Assembly: GCA_921293015.1 (NCBI GenBank)
Contig: OV121096.1
Location: forward strand, 8,055,000-8,118,999
Source: Phorcus lineatus
Taxonomy: Eukaryota > Mollusca > Gastropoda > Trochida > Trochidae
Direction: 5' to 3'
Length of the DNA: 64,000 nt
The notes under the pieces were generated by a model. That model did not search any database and had not been told where the DNA came from. It saw nothing but the letters and a program-made list of their open reading frames with translations. Position 1 is the first letter of the stretch. Each line of letters begins with the position of its first letter. This document shows, in pieces, positions 21,301-32,955 of this stretch. A program made the translations under genes and the position numbers.

Positions 21301-22155
21301 ACCTCGTTTAGTATTCTCTAATATTTACTAGATTTTCTGAAGACAGTAGACGCCACTCACCCAAACCGCAGCTTCTAGGTCCTATGTCAACGCATGTCTT
21401 TGATACTTGATTCCAATGCTGCCCATACGGACAGGCCATGTAGACTGCGAAGACGTTCCCATTTTCGTCGTTATGACATTGGATGAATTCATTGCACCTG
21501 CTCTCGTGGTATAGGTACTTAACATTTCCAAGTTGATCTGCATTATCTGCACTAATGCAGACGTTCTGACCTGAAACGTACAAGCAGGTGTCAATCAAAA
21601 ACACCCTGTAAACCGACATCCTTATAAACCGAATATATAATGCTTCAGGCAAATCTGATCTGAAATAATATTTCAGTTGTCAAGTCATACACAATGCGTC
21701 AACAGTTATCATCAATGAAATATAATATCAATATTTCTGCCAAATATTCAGTGATGAAATTGAACGAAATCAATTACTTCTTAATCTTAGATAAAAGTGT
21801 TTCGGATATAAGGCTATAAATGTAGTGTACTTTTCGATTTATTTTCTGAATATAGACTCAAACACATAGCAGAGAAACACATTTAAAGGCAGCAGCACGT
21901 TTTGTGACAAAATTATTTCATCTAAATTTCTTTCGCAATTTCTAATTAATTTTGTTTTCGTGAGATCACCCTATTTTTACCTAAAAAAACGTTTGACTGC
22001 CCCTTTGATTGACAATAAAACTATTGATGTTGAACTTCTATTCCAAGTAAGATCCTCGTCGGAGCAATGATTTTATGAGCGTTTCAGTCATTATTACCTG
22101 TAACAGCAGAGACGGCCAGCGTCAATATGACCGTTATCACACTGCAGTTGATCAT
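15238..22155 (-). CDS. Gene A: secreted chitin-binding / laminin-G-like protein, Pif-family-like (8 coding exons, 401 aa)
   Basis: Coding exons, in transcript order: 22098-22155, 21361-21570, 20441-20617, 19572-19715, 18111-18469, 17103-17208, 16199-16275, 15238-15312 (1206 nt, in frame throughout; phases 1,1,1,1,0,1,0). Residues 1-20 are a signal peptide. Residues 20-89 are a peritrophin-A (CBM14) domain with spacing C-x20-C-x5-C-x14-C-x12-C-x7-C. Residues 90-148 are a second cysteine-rich module with a CC pair, and 149-196 a shorter one with FDMLECGC. Residues 197-401 form a laminin-G-like sandwich. The order matches the C-terminal part of Pif shell-matrix proteins, which bind chitin and calcium carbonate, but no von Willebrand A domain is present. 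All seven post-signal exons correspond one-to-one with gene B. Secretion and chitin binding are strongly suggested; a shell role is inferred. The 5' UTR probably has an intron, since 'ttttttaacag' precedes the start codon. Confidence 0.82.
15754..15838. repeat. Small hairpin MITE
   Basis: Arms 'tacagctgcataccaaa' and 'tttggtatgcagctgta' flank ~40 bases. A related right half is at about 8660-8712 and a related left arm at about 8113-8127. Confidence 0.6.
16199..16275 (-). CDS. Gene A exon 7: laminin-G-like, late strands
   Basis: 77 bp, phase 1 to 0, acceptor 'tctctacag', donor GTGAGT. Encodes A-P-Q-L-K-V-M-D-C-G and F-R-G-R-L-Q-Y; the D-C-G corresponds to S-C-G in the matching gene B exon. 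Confidence 0.75.
16320..16664. mobile_element. MITE family M copy, intron 6 of gene A
   Basis: The left end resembles 'aaaggaacagaagcacgttt' and the right end is its rough inverse ('tttgctactggccctttag'). Inside are 'ggccatttgtgttcaccc' and 'tggattcgcatagct', also present in the copies at 31600, 41134 and 58783. Confidence 0.55.
17103..17208 (-). CDS. Gene A exon 6: laminin-G-like, middle strands
   Basis: 106 bp, phase 0 to 1, acceptor 'taccacag', donor GTAAAA. The matching gene B exon is also exactly 106 bp with the same phases. Confidence 0.8.
17996..18050 (-). repeat. SINE 3' tail fragment
   Basis: 'gtgagtgagtgagtgagtta' then 'ttgtttagtgcc' is the minus-strand 3' end of the SINE family whose tail reads (CTCA)n at 39660-39690. 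It lies just downstream of the laminin-G exon donor. Confidence 0.5.
18111..18469 (-). CDS. Gene A exon 5: laminin-G-like domain, N-terminal part
   Basis: 359 bp, phase 1 to 0. It starts F-C-L-P-E-N-A-L-R-F and shows alternating beta-strand hydrophobics and G-A-I-A-V-G. It contains a C-x-x-C pair (C-K-G-C) that matches C-Q-D-C in gene B. Acceptor 'catttccag', donor GTGAGT. Confidence 0.82.
19150..19495. repeat. ~30-bp minisatellite in gene A intron 4
   Basis: Repeats of 'catcaccataataaaccat' plus '(c/t)gaatcattt'; the 5' part has a longer variant containing 'acaacaccatcatacaccaa'. Open frames here are repeat artefacts. Confidence 0.8.
19572..19715 (-). CDS. Gene A exon 4: short cysteine-rich module
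   Basis: 144 bp, phase 1-1. Starts E-V-C-R-S-Y and ends C-P-K-G-S-H-F-D-M-L-E-C-G-C, like the last half of a peritrophin domain. The gene B counterpart has Y-D-M-V-K-C-D-C. Confidence 0.8.
19920..20440. repeat. GAGACA-type purine-rich tract in gene A intron 3
   Basis: About 520 bases of 'gagacagagagagacaggga'-like sequence directly abutting the exon 3 donor at 20440. The many Ser/Leu/Cys-rich minus-strand frames over it are translated repeat and not genes. Confidence 0.85.
20441..20617 (-). CDS. Gene A exon 3: second peritrophin-like module
   Basis: 177 bp, phase 1-1. Cysteine pattern C-x10-C-x5-C-x9-CC-x10-C-x5-C-x3-C-x3-C, with C-R-A-Y near the start and C-P-G-E-C-T-N-G at the end; gene B has C-R-A-Y-W and C-P-G-P-C-I-N-G at the same places. 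Confidence 0.82.
21361..21570 (-). CDS. Gene A exon 2: peritrophin-A (CBM14) chitin-binding domain
   Basis: 210 bp, phase 1-1. Six cysteines with classical CBM14 spacing, aromatic residues around C3-C4 and C-P-Y-G-Q-H-W at C4, where family members bind chitin. Acceptor 'gtttcag', donor GTGAGT. Confidence 0.88.
21883..22006. mobile_element. Short MITE family M copy, gene A intron 1
   Basis: 'taaaggcagcagcacgtttt' at the left is inverted as 'aaaacgtttgactgccccttt' at the right; ~124 bp. Confidence 0.5.
22098..22155 (-). CDS. Gene A exon 1: signal peptide
   Basis: ATG at 22153-22155, then 18 hydrophobic residues (I-N-C-S-V-I-T-V-I-L-T-L-A-V-S-A) and a phase-1 donor (GTAATA). A single ATG lies just after a probable acceptor 'ttaacag'. 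Confidence 0.8.
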
Positions 22156-25100
22156 CTTCTAACCTGTTAAAAAATCGAATTCTTATATAGATTGATGAGG
22201 TACATGAACATTTGTCTAAGGTTTCTTGTCACAATCGAGAAAATTTATTTTTGTCCCAAAAGAAAGTAGAAATTGATGAAAACAAAAGTATATTAAGTTA
22301 CAAATGCTTGAGTACTCGTCATTGTAATCTAGCAATATTGTATAGCTAAACGCTCTGTCTTAGAGGGACACAGAGTATGTTGTTGGAGTCAAATATTTCA
22401 AACTTTGTTACTGATGTTAATATATGGAAATAATCACCATCTTACAGCTTACCACTTAATAAACAATACACAATAAACAGGATAATGTTGTAATTTGTGA
22501 TCCAAAACCAGAAAATAACTCCTGATATTTACAAGCTTGCATTGCGAGGAATATGCAAACATAATTATAATAACTGTTATGTGAGAAGCCTTCAATATAA
22601 TCAACATTTATTTAGAATTATTCTTCTAGATAAAACCGGAAATAATGAATATGCAATTATGATTTATACCAAAGCTGTTAGCAAGTTCTGTGTTATGATG
22701 AAATATGTCTATGTAGATACTTTATATATATCTTTATTTACAAAAGCTGTATAATTATGAATACATTTTAAAGCCTTTCCTTAACTGACAAAACATTACT
22801 AAATATGTAAAAATATCTCGCCCTTGTTATTTACAAAAATGCAATTTATAATATAGAGAATAATAACAAGTTATTATCAAAATTAAAGCTTATGTTTTGC
22901 TGTATGAAAATATCTTCACTTCTATCTACAGGCCTGTAATATAATAATATGTAATAATTATAATTATCTCCAGTGTAATTTACATAGCGTGCATTATGAT
23001 GATTTTGAAAATTATCAATATTGTTATTTATAAAATTTCTTCATGATGAAGACTTGATTGAACCTCTATGCAGTTATATTAAGATGAATATGTATTTTGA
23101 TAAACATGCACTTTAAATTAGATCAGTCGTTTTTTGCACTTTTCTGTAACTTGATGTTTATGTACTCACAATGGTATTCGGTTATACAAAATTGTGATGG
23201 CTACTAACGCTATTAAAAACTGTATTGAAAATTCGTATGCCTCAATTCAACACATATACAAATCTATGATACTTTCATGAAAAATGTTATTTCTAACTTC
23301 CAAAAATGATTTAAGTAATTTGATATTTATTTTTTTTAAATGTTTTTATTCACTTCAGTTGGATACAATCAAAGGTGGGTACAGTTGAGAGGGTAAACAA
23401 GAATTTATGAGATATGTAATTTTGATTTTGATTTTGAAATTTGATATTTAATTAGGGTCGTTGGCATGTTTTGGGGAATTTTTCTTTCTTCAAAATTTTC
23501 TGAATAAATATATCTATGAAACAAATGCATTATTTTCATTGGATCAAAGACATCATTATTCAGTCCGATTATCCATAGGAATAATATCCATTATAAGAAA
23601 GTATCAAGTATCAAGTATCAAGTATCAAATATCAAGAGAAAACTACTCCGGGCCATATTAGTGTGAACACCGTTTAATAAGTTATTGTAAGGAAACGTAG
23701 TCATGCAGGTAAACTGAACATTTACTTCCATTTAAAAACTGCAAACGATAGAAGATCGGCCATTTTTAAAACAAAACGATATAGCTTTTAACTAGAAAAC
23801 CCCAAAATGCCATAGAAATTTCGTCCAATGAGTTATAAACGTTTCTACAAAACTAAACATCTATTGAATAAAACCATTTCTCTTTGGATTCTGATTTCAT
23901 TGTTCAGTTTTTTTGGGGTAAAGTATGTATTCAATAGTTATGTTATCAGTACCAATCATGTATATGTATGTAATTCAATTATGTATCAAAAATCAACATT
24001 ATTTACATAAGATGTGATTTTGATTGCTTTTGTATATCTTTTAAAAAGAAATTCTGAATCAACGAAGCACCCATGGATTGTGGATCTTATCAAAGAAAAA
24101 CTTATGATACCATAACAAGTGAAGGCATTTATTTGGCTATGGCATAGACTTCTTGGAGAGGCATTTAGAAGTTGTTAAGGTGAATAGAAAATAAGTTCTA
24201 TGAATTTACATCTTCTTTATTGCAGGATTATCAAGCAAGAGATTTTGGACAAGATTTTGAGAGAGAATATATACATAACTAGGACTAGGTTTGTGAAATT
24301 GAGAAGGTTGAAGTGCAAGGAAGTAATTAAGTTTATGCATTTAATAAGGTTGATGTACATGGGTATTGGTTGTTGTTACAGAACGCAAAGTATGAGAGGA
24401 AGCCGCTCAAAATCATGTCAAATATCACTGGCGGTGTCAGTATTGACAACGAAACGTCGCAATCCTGCAACGAAGAAGTTGTAAATCCACAGAACTTGTT
24501 CTCTATGGTATACACCCTGAAAATTACCTAGATTTGATCGTCCCAATACCTACAACTGAGGCATATGGAATTTGCTTTCTTCGTAACTCTGATTTCGTTT
24601 TTATAAAAAAAACACACATAATGGTCTTGTATACTAACATGAACTGTACATGTATTTGGGCATGATGCTCAAATATCAGTCCAAACATTATCCTCATGTT
24701 GACCGCGTAGGTCAAGGGTCAAGGGCATTGAGGTCAAGGGTGATTATGATGAAAAATAAGTCAAGTATATTCTATGCCAATAAATTATACAGTTTGTTAT
24801 AAAATTCACTCACATTTCATAATGAACTTAACCTATACTAAAATAATAATTTTAGAAGCACCAATGCCTGCAATTAAGGCATCATATGGATAATTATTTA
24901 AACTATTGAATAGCTCGATATCTAAACAAGGAACGGGTCTCAACTCTTTTTGTTGAGGAAATAACATTAGAAGCTGATTTCCGTTGGCGCTAGTGAGCTG
25001 TATTCATCTGAATACATGTATATATGTTTAAAACCTTTAATTAAAGGTTTATAAATGAGCAACAGATTTTTAACATGTTTATCTGAAATACTGTTGAATA

Positions 25101-26620
25101 TACACTAGGGCGTGGCACGGACATAATTTTCATACCAAAAATTTAAAATAATCTTTAGTTTTTAATTATAGCTGCAAACATAAATCAAAAGATCTCATTT
25201 GATACGAAATGATTTGTAAATCTGAATTTTCAACAAAATTATATTAATAAGCAGTCTAATATTGAGGGAAAACGGAGAAATTTCTACGAGAGAAGTACTA
25301 CCGCTACAGTATACCTATGTCAGGAGATATTTACCTTGATTTTGAATCCTAAGCTTCCCAAATAATATTTTCACACAAATATTTCAAGCATATTTCTTAT
25401 AGAGAGAAGAACACAGAAAAATCTCGACACGCGTTCAGATAGATTTTGTGCGTTTATTCTATTCTGATTCTAAAAGCCATTCATTGAGCACCGGGGGAAC
25501 ATAGCAGTGAGCTTATGAATGCGGTTGTGTGGGTAGCTTTTGTGGACTGGTTTTACACGCCTAAAGTTGCATATACTTGGTCATGAATCATTTAGGGACA
25601 GTAACTCAGAAATGTACTTACAGAGACGTACAATGATTCAGCTTTAACATAATTCACAATGGTCATTATATTTATGAATGTTATTGACTATAAAAATGGT
25701 TATTTGTGACCGGATTTGGTATTTATGTAAATCGTCTTCAGGTTAGGGCACGATTTCGTCTGCGCAGATAGAGTGAGCTCATATTTCATGATTAATCTTC
25801 TTTTTATATGTGTCATGCGTTAAGTGATGTATATTTTTATGTTAGAAATTAGTAATTTGCTAAGAGGGCGTTTCCAGTGTTTTGTAAGAATTTAGATAAG
25901 TAACCACAAAATAGGCATTTTTAACATCGTAGACAATCTCTAAGTTAAATCAATATAAGCATAAACAAATTTTTTAAAGGTTACACTGACCATTTTAATT
26001 AAAATAAACACTGAATTATTTTTTAAAAAAATGACAAATGAAACGGACAATATGTTTTGTTAGCAATGTCTGAGGAAAGGTCATGACCTCTATCTATCTT
26101 ATATAAGTCATAGAAATGACATTGACCTTTTAATTCATGTGTACGTACTTTTGATAGGGAGGGTTATGTCCCTTATATAAGACCATGCACATTAAGAGTT
26201 TATCAAGCGTGATGATAAGTTTTATATAAACCATCTTATACAACTTGTTTACTATCAATTATAGCGACGCAATTCAATAATGTGTGCGAAATAAATAATT
26301 ATATATAACTTGTTTGCTATCATTTATGTAAACACAATTAAATGATATTTTATAATCTTTAAATGATATATAATAAAGATTATCAAACGTATTAGGTACC
26401 CTTATGTACTCACGAACACATTTAAATGATAAATTGCAATTAAAACTTATTTATGTTTTCTTGACTGAATTGCACCACCGATGACAATTAGGATTATCGA
26501 ACATCTAAAAAAGATTAACCTGAATATCATAAAAGAGTGGATATATGTAACACTTTCGTAATTTTTTTCTTAACATACTGAAACAGAATTTTATGTTGCA
26601 TAAAAAAAATCAGAAAATTA
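22156..26620. other. AT-rich intergenic region upstream of gene A
   Basis: Should hold the gene A promoter and a 5' non-coding exon, but none can be placed. A 7-bp repeat (aagtatc) occurs near 23600-23635. A possible decayed exon block at 24061-24531 is listed separately. Otherwise nothing recognised. Confidence 0.5.
24061..24531 (+). pseudogene. Possible decayed coding block, unknown family
   Basis: One frame reads coding-like stretches: one containing S-Y-Q-R-K-T-Y-D-T-I-T (about 24061-24144) and one after the acceptor-like 'ttgttgttacag' containing I-T-G-G-V-S-I-D-N-E-T (about 24382-24528). The two stretches share a frame but are separated by six stop codons. The number of stops is near chance for AT-rich DNA, so the case rests on amino-acid character only. 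YDTI resembles phosphotyrosine-type tail motifs. No family assigned. Confidence 0.2.
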
Positions 26621-26953
26621 TCACAAGTGTTATTTTTTATATAAATGTATATCAATAATACTAAAATTCACAAGTGTTATTTTTTATATAAATGTATATC
26701 AATAATACTAAAATTCACAAGTGTTATTTTTTATATAAATGTATATCAATAATACTAAAATTCACAAGTGTTATTTTTTTATATAAATGTATATCAATAA
26801 TACTAAAATTCACAAGTGTTATTTTTTATATAAATGTATATCAATAATACTAAAATTCACAAGTGTTATTTTTTTATATAAATGTATATCAATAATACTA
26901 AAATTCACAAGTGTTATTTTTGATACATAAATGTATATCAATTATAATAAAAT
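26621..26953. repeat. 47-bp tandem repeat, 7 copies
   Basis: Unit starts 'tcacaagtgttattttttat' and ends 'atcaataatactaaaat'. Copies begin at 26621, 26668, 26715, 26762, 26810, 26857 and 26905; the fourth and sixth have one extra T, the seventh is diverged. Confidence 0.92.
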
Positions 26954-29068
26954 TCTAATTTTGAGGAATTCGTATATGTAAGATTATAAGATAGTGTGTT
27001 CAGTCAACTTGACATGTTCCATCACTGTTTCTATTAGAAGAGATACAAAAGAAAATCCAGTTGTGTTCTTTTAAAAGGAATCAATAAACTAACGTTTCTA
27101 ACAACAAAGATCATGTCCTCATCCTTTGTTATTCAGACAATTAACAAATATATTAATATCATTCAATATTTCAATGCTTATAAGCTACCATAGTGACAAT
27201 AAACAGGAAAAAAGTCGATATTTATGATCGAAACGACTCAATGACTCAAACGTAATTTTGGAAACTTATTTATAACAGTCACAACGTGATATATTCATGT
27301 AGGTTGGTATTGCTAGGTAGATCATTTAACTTATGTACTTGAGAATGGGGCTTTATTCAAACAACATACAAAATTCATGAAACATACTCTATGTCACTTT
27401 CAGCAACATTGTTATGTTTTATCTGACAAAATCACATATCAAACTCTAATTTTTGCAAAGAAGTTGATAATGCAAAGAAACCTTGATACTTGTGGATTTG
27501 TAACGATTTACTTTTAAAACAACTTGCAAGTCTCTAAGTGCATTTTGAAAAAGATATCCCATGTTATTTTTCCGAACTTTGGGTCGAACTGGGCCTTCAA
27601 TGCATAGACCGGTCGGGGCCAAAAACTTTGGAAGGGGACTCAATGATATCGGCTAATAGACTGTAAAGTTACGTTGAAATTGAAGCAGCAATTTTGTCTG
27701 AATTGTGCTCACAAATATTAAATTATAATAATCAAAGATGCCAATGGCTGAATCCTTAACGAGATTAGTATATTTCAAATGCTACAACGTTGTTAACTAC
27801 TATTTTTTAAAAACAAATTGGTCCAATTTGTAAAAGTTCTCAGAGTTGTTTAGTGATTATCTGGATAAGTAATATCATTCAATACATATAACTTATACGT
27901 ATCTGAACAAGTGTCTTTCATCAGTGAATACCTTGATATTTAACTTTGTACATGGTAGGTAAATGGATTTAAGGGCGACGTTGGGCCAAAAATGACCTAT
28001 ATGCGCCTAGCTTTGTATATCTTTGTAGACGGAATTACTTCCCTTTACTTGTATCAAGCGCATTTGGTGTTCGTTCGTTTCTACTTTTTCTTATAAGCTT
28101 CCGTTTGAAACAATTAACTTCTCACAAGTTACTGCGTAAGGACTTTATATTAGATGCACTCTATTGACGGTAACATAAACATTCATTGTGTGTGTTGAAA
28201 AAATATTATTTTCAATACATGCATACACTTTGAATAAGATTTTCGATAAAAATATTTTCTATTCTTGTCGATACTTTATGATGATTAATGCCCATAAATA
28301 GGCACAACTCGTTCCCGTCTAATCGGTACGCAACGATGACATCAAGGCGTAGGATGACAAATATGTGTATTCGTACACCATTAATCTTCAAAAGCTATGA
28401 CTGTGTACTCTTTACGCTCTCGGTAGGAGGTGTGTATTGGTTAAAAGTAAAGTTTTTAAAACCATTCAATAACATTTTTTCCTTTTGCAGTTCATACCAT
28501 TGATTTCAATACTTAAACTATTTCAGAATAGATTTCTCAATTCAAACAGGAGGTCTCCACGATGTAAATGAGAAATGCTATTCACACCCACTGCATGCTA
28601 GATAAGTTCGCTATTCAATACAATCCTTTGCGTTTAAATGGCTTTTCTGACGTCATAGCAGGGATTACTTTAATGAAAATCACACTGGCTGAGAAGTGAA
28701 ATTAGGTAGGGTAGAATTTGATGACGATCTGCGGTATGTAAGGTGTGTATATCGTTCACACAAATGAATATCAAGCCTTGAAGTTGGAAACATAAAATCT
28801 GTGATGAAAGGATTTTAAAACTAATAAAAAAAAGGATGGGTGGTTTAAGAATATGCAATCAAAAGTGAAAGATTTTCTACCTTCACTGCACAGTCATTTA
28901 TTTGGCCCGAAAAACTTTGTTTTTGTGAGATAAAAAAAGGAGTAATGTGTGAGTTTTAACTTTTTGCATTGGGTGGTGGGTCAAACCTTATAAGACTGAA
29001 AACCAATAAAGGTTATGTTTTTAGGAATTTGCTCTGTTTTCTTAAATGTGGATTTTAACGGATATCTT
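26954..29068. other. Intergenic, no recognised feature
   Basis: AT-rich single-copy-looking sequence. Short open frames (for example 28288-28503) lack splice context or any recognisable motif. Confidence 0.45.
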
Positions 29069-29301
29069 ATCGGACACTTTATGCTGTATCACTTCATAAT
29101 GATAACATGTTCGTTGACACTTTATGGTGTATCACATCATCACGATTAAAGGTTCGTCAAAACTTTATGGTGTATCATTTCATAATGATAACAGGTTCGT
29201 CAACACTTTATGGTGTATCGCATTATGATATGATAACAGGTTCGTTGACTTTATGGCGTATCACATGATAATGATAACAGGTTCGCTGACACGTCATGGT
29301 G
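29069..29301. repeat. 43-bp minisatellite, left block
   Basis: Unit close to 'gataacaggttcgttgacac' plus 'tttatggtgtatcacatcat' and 'aat'. About five copies precede the inserted element at 29302. Confidence 0.85.
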
Positions 29302-29746
29302 CAGGGCTACAGATAACTTTTTAGGTGTGAGTGTACATACACCTTGAATATAAAGTGGAGGTGTACTGAAACTTTTGGGGGTGTACTCACTACTTTAGTA
29401 CTTGCAAAGTGTGAGCACGTTTGTATGTTGTTTATGAAGGTGTAAAGTGTTGTAATCAACCAATGAAATCGCCAATGAATTACCGACGAAGCTGTACATA
29501 TTTTTAGAAGTACATTTTACAAGGTATCAACAATAGATAATTGTTTGTCAAATAAACCTGAACATGAAATTATTATATTCATGAATCAGAACATCCTTGA
29601 TAAATTTAGAAATACGATACGCATGGAAATGAAATTCCAAGCGTAAACAGGCATGTATGTGCGTACATGATAGGCATGGAATTTATTTTAGGGCCGTACT
29701 TTTATAGGCGTACATTACGCGTGTACGACCCTTATGTGTAGCCCTG
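29302..29746. mobile_element. 445-bp inverted-repeat element inserted in the minisatellite
   Basis: Starts 'cagggctacagataa' and ends with its near-inverse 'cttatgtgtagccctg'. The 5 bases 'tggtg' are found on both sides and fit a target-site duplication inside a minisatellite unit. No coding capacity is seen. The CAGGG terminus is hAT-like, but hAT elements normally give 8-bp duplications. Confidence 0.65.
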
Positions 29747-30682
29747 TGGTGTACCACTACATAATGATATCAGGTTCGTTGACTTTATGGTTTATCACAT
29801 CATAATGGTAAGAGGTTCGTCAACACTTTATGGTGTATCACATCGTAATGATAACAGGTTCGCTGACACTTCATGGTGTACCACTACATAATGATATCAG
29901 GTTCGTTGACACTTTATGGTGTATCACATCATAATGGTAACATGTTCGTCAACCCTTTATGGTGTATCACTTCATAATGATAACAGGTTCGTTGATTTTA
30001 TGGTGAAACACATAATAATGATAACATTTTCTTTGACAATTTATGTTGTATCACTACATAATGGTAACAGGTTCGTCAAAACTTTATGGTGTATCATTTC
30101 ATAATGATAACAGGTTCGTCAACACTTTATGGTGTATCGCATCATAATATGATAACAGGTTCGTTGACAATTCATGGTGTACCACTACATAATGATATCA
30201 GGTTCGTTGACACTTTATGGTGTATCACATCATAATGATAACAGGTTTGTTGACTTTATGTTGTAACACTTCATAATGATAACATGTTCGTCAACCCTTT
30301 ATGGTGTATCACTTCATAATGATAACAGGTTCGTTGATTTTATGGTGAAACACGTAATAATGATAACATTTTCTTTGACAATTTATGTTGTATCACTACA
30401 TAATGGTAAAAGATTCGTCAAAACTTTATGGTGTATCATTTCATAATGATAACAGGTTCGTCAACACTTTATGGTGTATCGCATCAGAATATGATAACAG
30501 GTTCGTTGACACTTCATGGTGTACCACTACATAATGATATCAGGTTCGTTGACACTTTATGGTGTATCACATCATAATGATAACAGGTTCGTCAACACTT
30601 TATGTTGTATCACTTCATAATGATAACAGGTTCGTTGACTTTATGTTGTAACACATCATAATGATAATATGTTGGTCAAAAT
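29747..30682. repeat. 43-bp minisatellite, right block
   Basis: About 21 further copies, some shortened ('gttgactttatg') or variant ('cttcatggtgtaccactaca'). Variants recur in the same order at roughly 345-bp intervals, a higher-order repeat. Confidence 0.85.
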
Positions 30683-31599
30683 GCAGACTTTACAACCCGT
30701 CTTTTTGAAAAACAATACCTAGATATTTGAATAACTTCGTCAATGCCAATCATCCATTAACTCATAGCATCATTTTAGATTCTGCAAGACTCTGAAAGAG
30801 GCATTCCTGGCCAAACTTTATCGTTTGTATCATTGCATCTAGAAGTACTCGCCAGTACTAAGAATGATGATATAAAGGTTGATTTAGGAAGAGATCCTAA
30901 ATTTTAAAAATATATTTATGAGATGTTTTGAATAAATGTAACCATAAATGGTATTTTGACACGTATGAAAAGCAAATGGCAAACGTTCTGTTAGCTAATT
31001 TTACGACCGCGGGCCCTTAAAAGGCAAGCATTTTATCCAGCAGCGACTTGTGTTAGCCATTGACACTTCGCCCGTTTGTATGTACATATTTTTGAACGAA
31101 AAAAAATCAGTATTGGTGTCTCAAGATATCAATGATTTGCCTGCTCAGCTGTTTGAAGACTGCTCAACCATGTAGCATTTTATGGTTGCAGTGATATATC
31201 TACATGTATTGTTCATTGTTTGAGGTTAGGGAGAGAACTGGTGTGTAATATGTCCTCGCCACGCCCGCAACCACTGTTCAGTGCTTCGAGATTATGTATC
31301 ACGCTTAAGAAGGAAATACTCTGTCTATGGCGTGCACATATCCCTACCAGCAATAACGCATACAGTCTTTCACAACATTACTCATCAGTGGTTTTGAATT
31401 TAACAGCCTTCAACCTCACCTTCATTAAGAGCTGGTTTACAACTGATGTAATTAATGAAAAATCTTTAATCTATCAAATTCTTTAACTTCAGAATAGTGT
31501 TTTGTCATTAATAAGATGTTAAACATAACTTATTTTTAAAAAAAGTCGAAATTTAATCAAAAACCCTTTTAACAAAATATTTTCACATCAAAGTCAAGG

Positions 31600-31917
31600 T
31601 CAATATTTCATCAAATTATTATTTTAAACCTAAGGTGGGGGTAGATCTAAGTTGGAATAAATCAGTTTACACTATTTGTATCAGTTCATTTCTGTGCAGG
31701 TAAGCGTGTCGTTGTCACTACACATAGTGTAGCTATCATTCCCTATAGGAGTATGAGATTCGAATGGTTAGGGAAAAGGATTCGCATAGCTGAACCGATC
31801 AAGATATATTCGTCCTCTTTTGATCAACAAACATTGTCTTGTAATTGGAAACATTGAAAACCGTTTTCATGAGATCACTTTATTTATCTAAAAAAACGTG
31901 CTACTCTGTCTTTAAGG
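31600..31917. mobile_element. MITE family M copy, left end unclear
   Basis: Contains 'ggattcgcatagct', 'cattgtcttgtaattggaaa' and 'gagatcactttatttatcta', ending 'aaaacgtgctactctgtctt', as in the copies at 16320 and 41134. Confidence 0.45.
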
Positions 31918-32820
31918 ATGTGTTGTTTTTCAGATATTATAAAGGCATACAATCTAATCAAAATCACCAGTGACAACATACATGTAAAGATAGACTTAAC
32001 TATTTTATTATACAAGTTATGGTATGAAAACACAAATGATACATATTCAATCTAACTTCACAGTCATGACGACATTGCTTCAGACAATAAAATGACATAA
32101 ACAACATATCTTGAACAATGAAGTCTCTCCACATGAATCAGTGCTATAAATTCAACATAGCAAAAATAACAGAGTTTGCACATACACACGTTGTATAAGT
32201 TTACAATACACGTTTATATATTTATAAACTACATGTAACATTAAGCAAATGCTATGGATAAATATATCAATGTTATCAATTGTTATATCTAGATGTAAGG
32301 TTGTGAAAGCATTATAGGTATTCTTGCAAACTAATGATTTATAACGAAGGGGAACTTTTTATGTATTAATATAGTCGCTTGCACAACTCCAAAATTTTAT
32401 CCTTCTAATCGCACCCATAACACTTCAATCCGAATTTAGAGTGATTAAACTTTATTTAAAATGTAATTTAGAGTCAATCATAACATGGTTTTAGTTAAAA
32501 GAAAAATAACATATTGTTCTATACACACTAACTTTATTTATCTTTATGAAAAAAGGTATGTACAGTGCAATCAAAGAGAAATGTTACCAAATGTCACTAT
32601 GACCTTAGCACATTATCAACGCGGTTTACAGAAATCAAAATGAAATCTTATCACAGTGTATATATAGGGAAGTAAATCCTTAAACAATATATTGTAATGT
32701 TCAATTTCTACACTTAAATGCTTACATGCAGCGTTTATGTACATTTATAGCACTAATAACTATATTTCTTACATATATACATACATGCACTATCACAGAA
32801 ATATACATTTGAGATCGATA

Positions 32821-32826
32821 TTTATT
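32821..32826 (-). promoter_or_regulatory. Candidate poly(A) signal of gene B
   Basis: TTTATT on the plus strand is AATAAA on the gene strand, about 100 bases after the stop codon. Confidence 0.4.
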
Positions 32827-32928
32827 TGGGTCCATGAATCACAAATCCTCAAATCACACATGTAATTTATCTTTCCGAAAAAAACTAAGATAAACTGGAG
32901 GATAGATTATCTAAACTGAAATATTCGA

Positions 32929-32955
32929 TCACGCTTCGCAGTTGTAAAATTGTAT
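32929..32955 (-). CDS. Gene B terminal exon
   Basis: Acceptor 'tctgtttcag', phase 0, I-Q-F-Y-N-C-E-A and TGA at 32929-32931. F-Y-N-C matches I-Y-T-C in gene A; gene A continues 18 residues further. Confidence 0.7.
   Translation of the reverse strand: MQFYNCEA

Larger units (their letters stand above)
30683..32928. other. Intergenic region and 3' UTR of gene B
   Basis: No coding exon recognised. Contains a MITE family M copy near 31600-31917. The right part is the 3' UTR of gene B. Confidence 0.45.

Noticed and set aside
29916-30104. Plus-strand open frame of 62 codons
   Set aside because: It lies wholly in the 43-bp minisatellite.
31220-31486. 88-codon plus-strand frame
   Set aside because: No recognisable motif, no splice support, adjacent to repeats.
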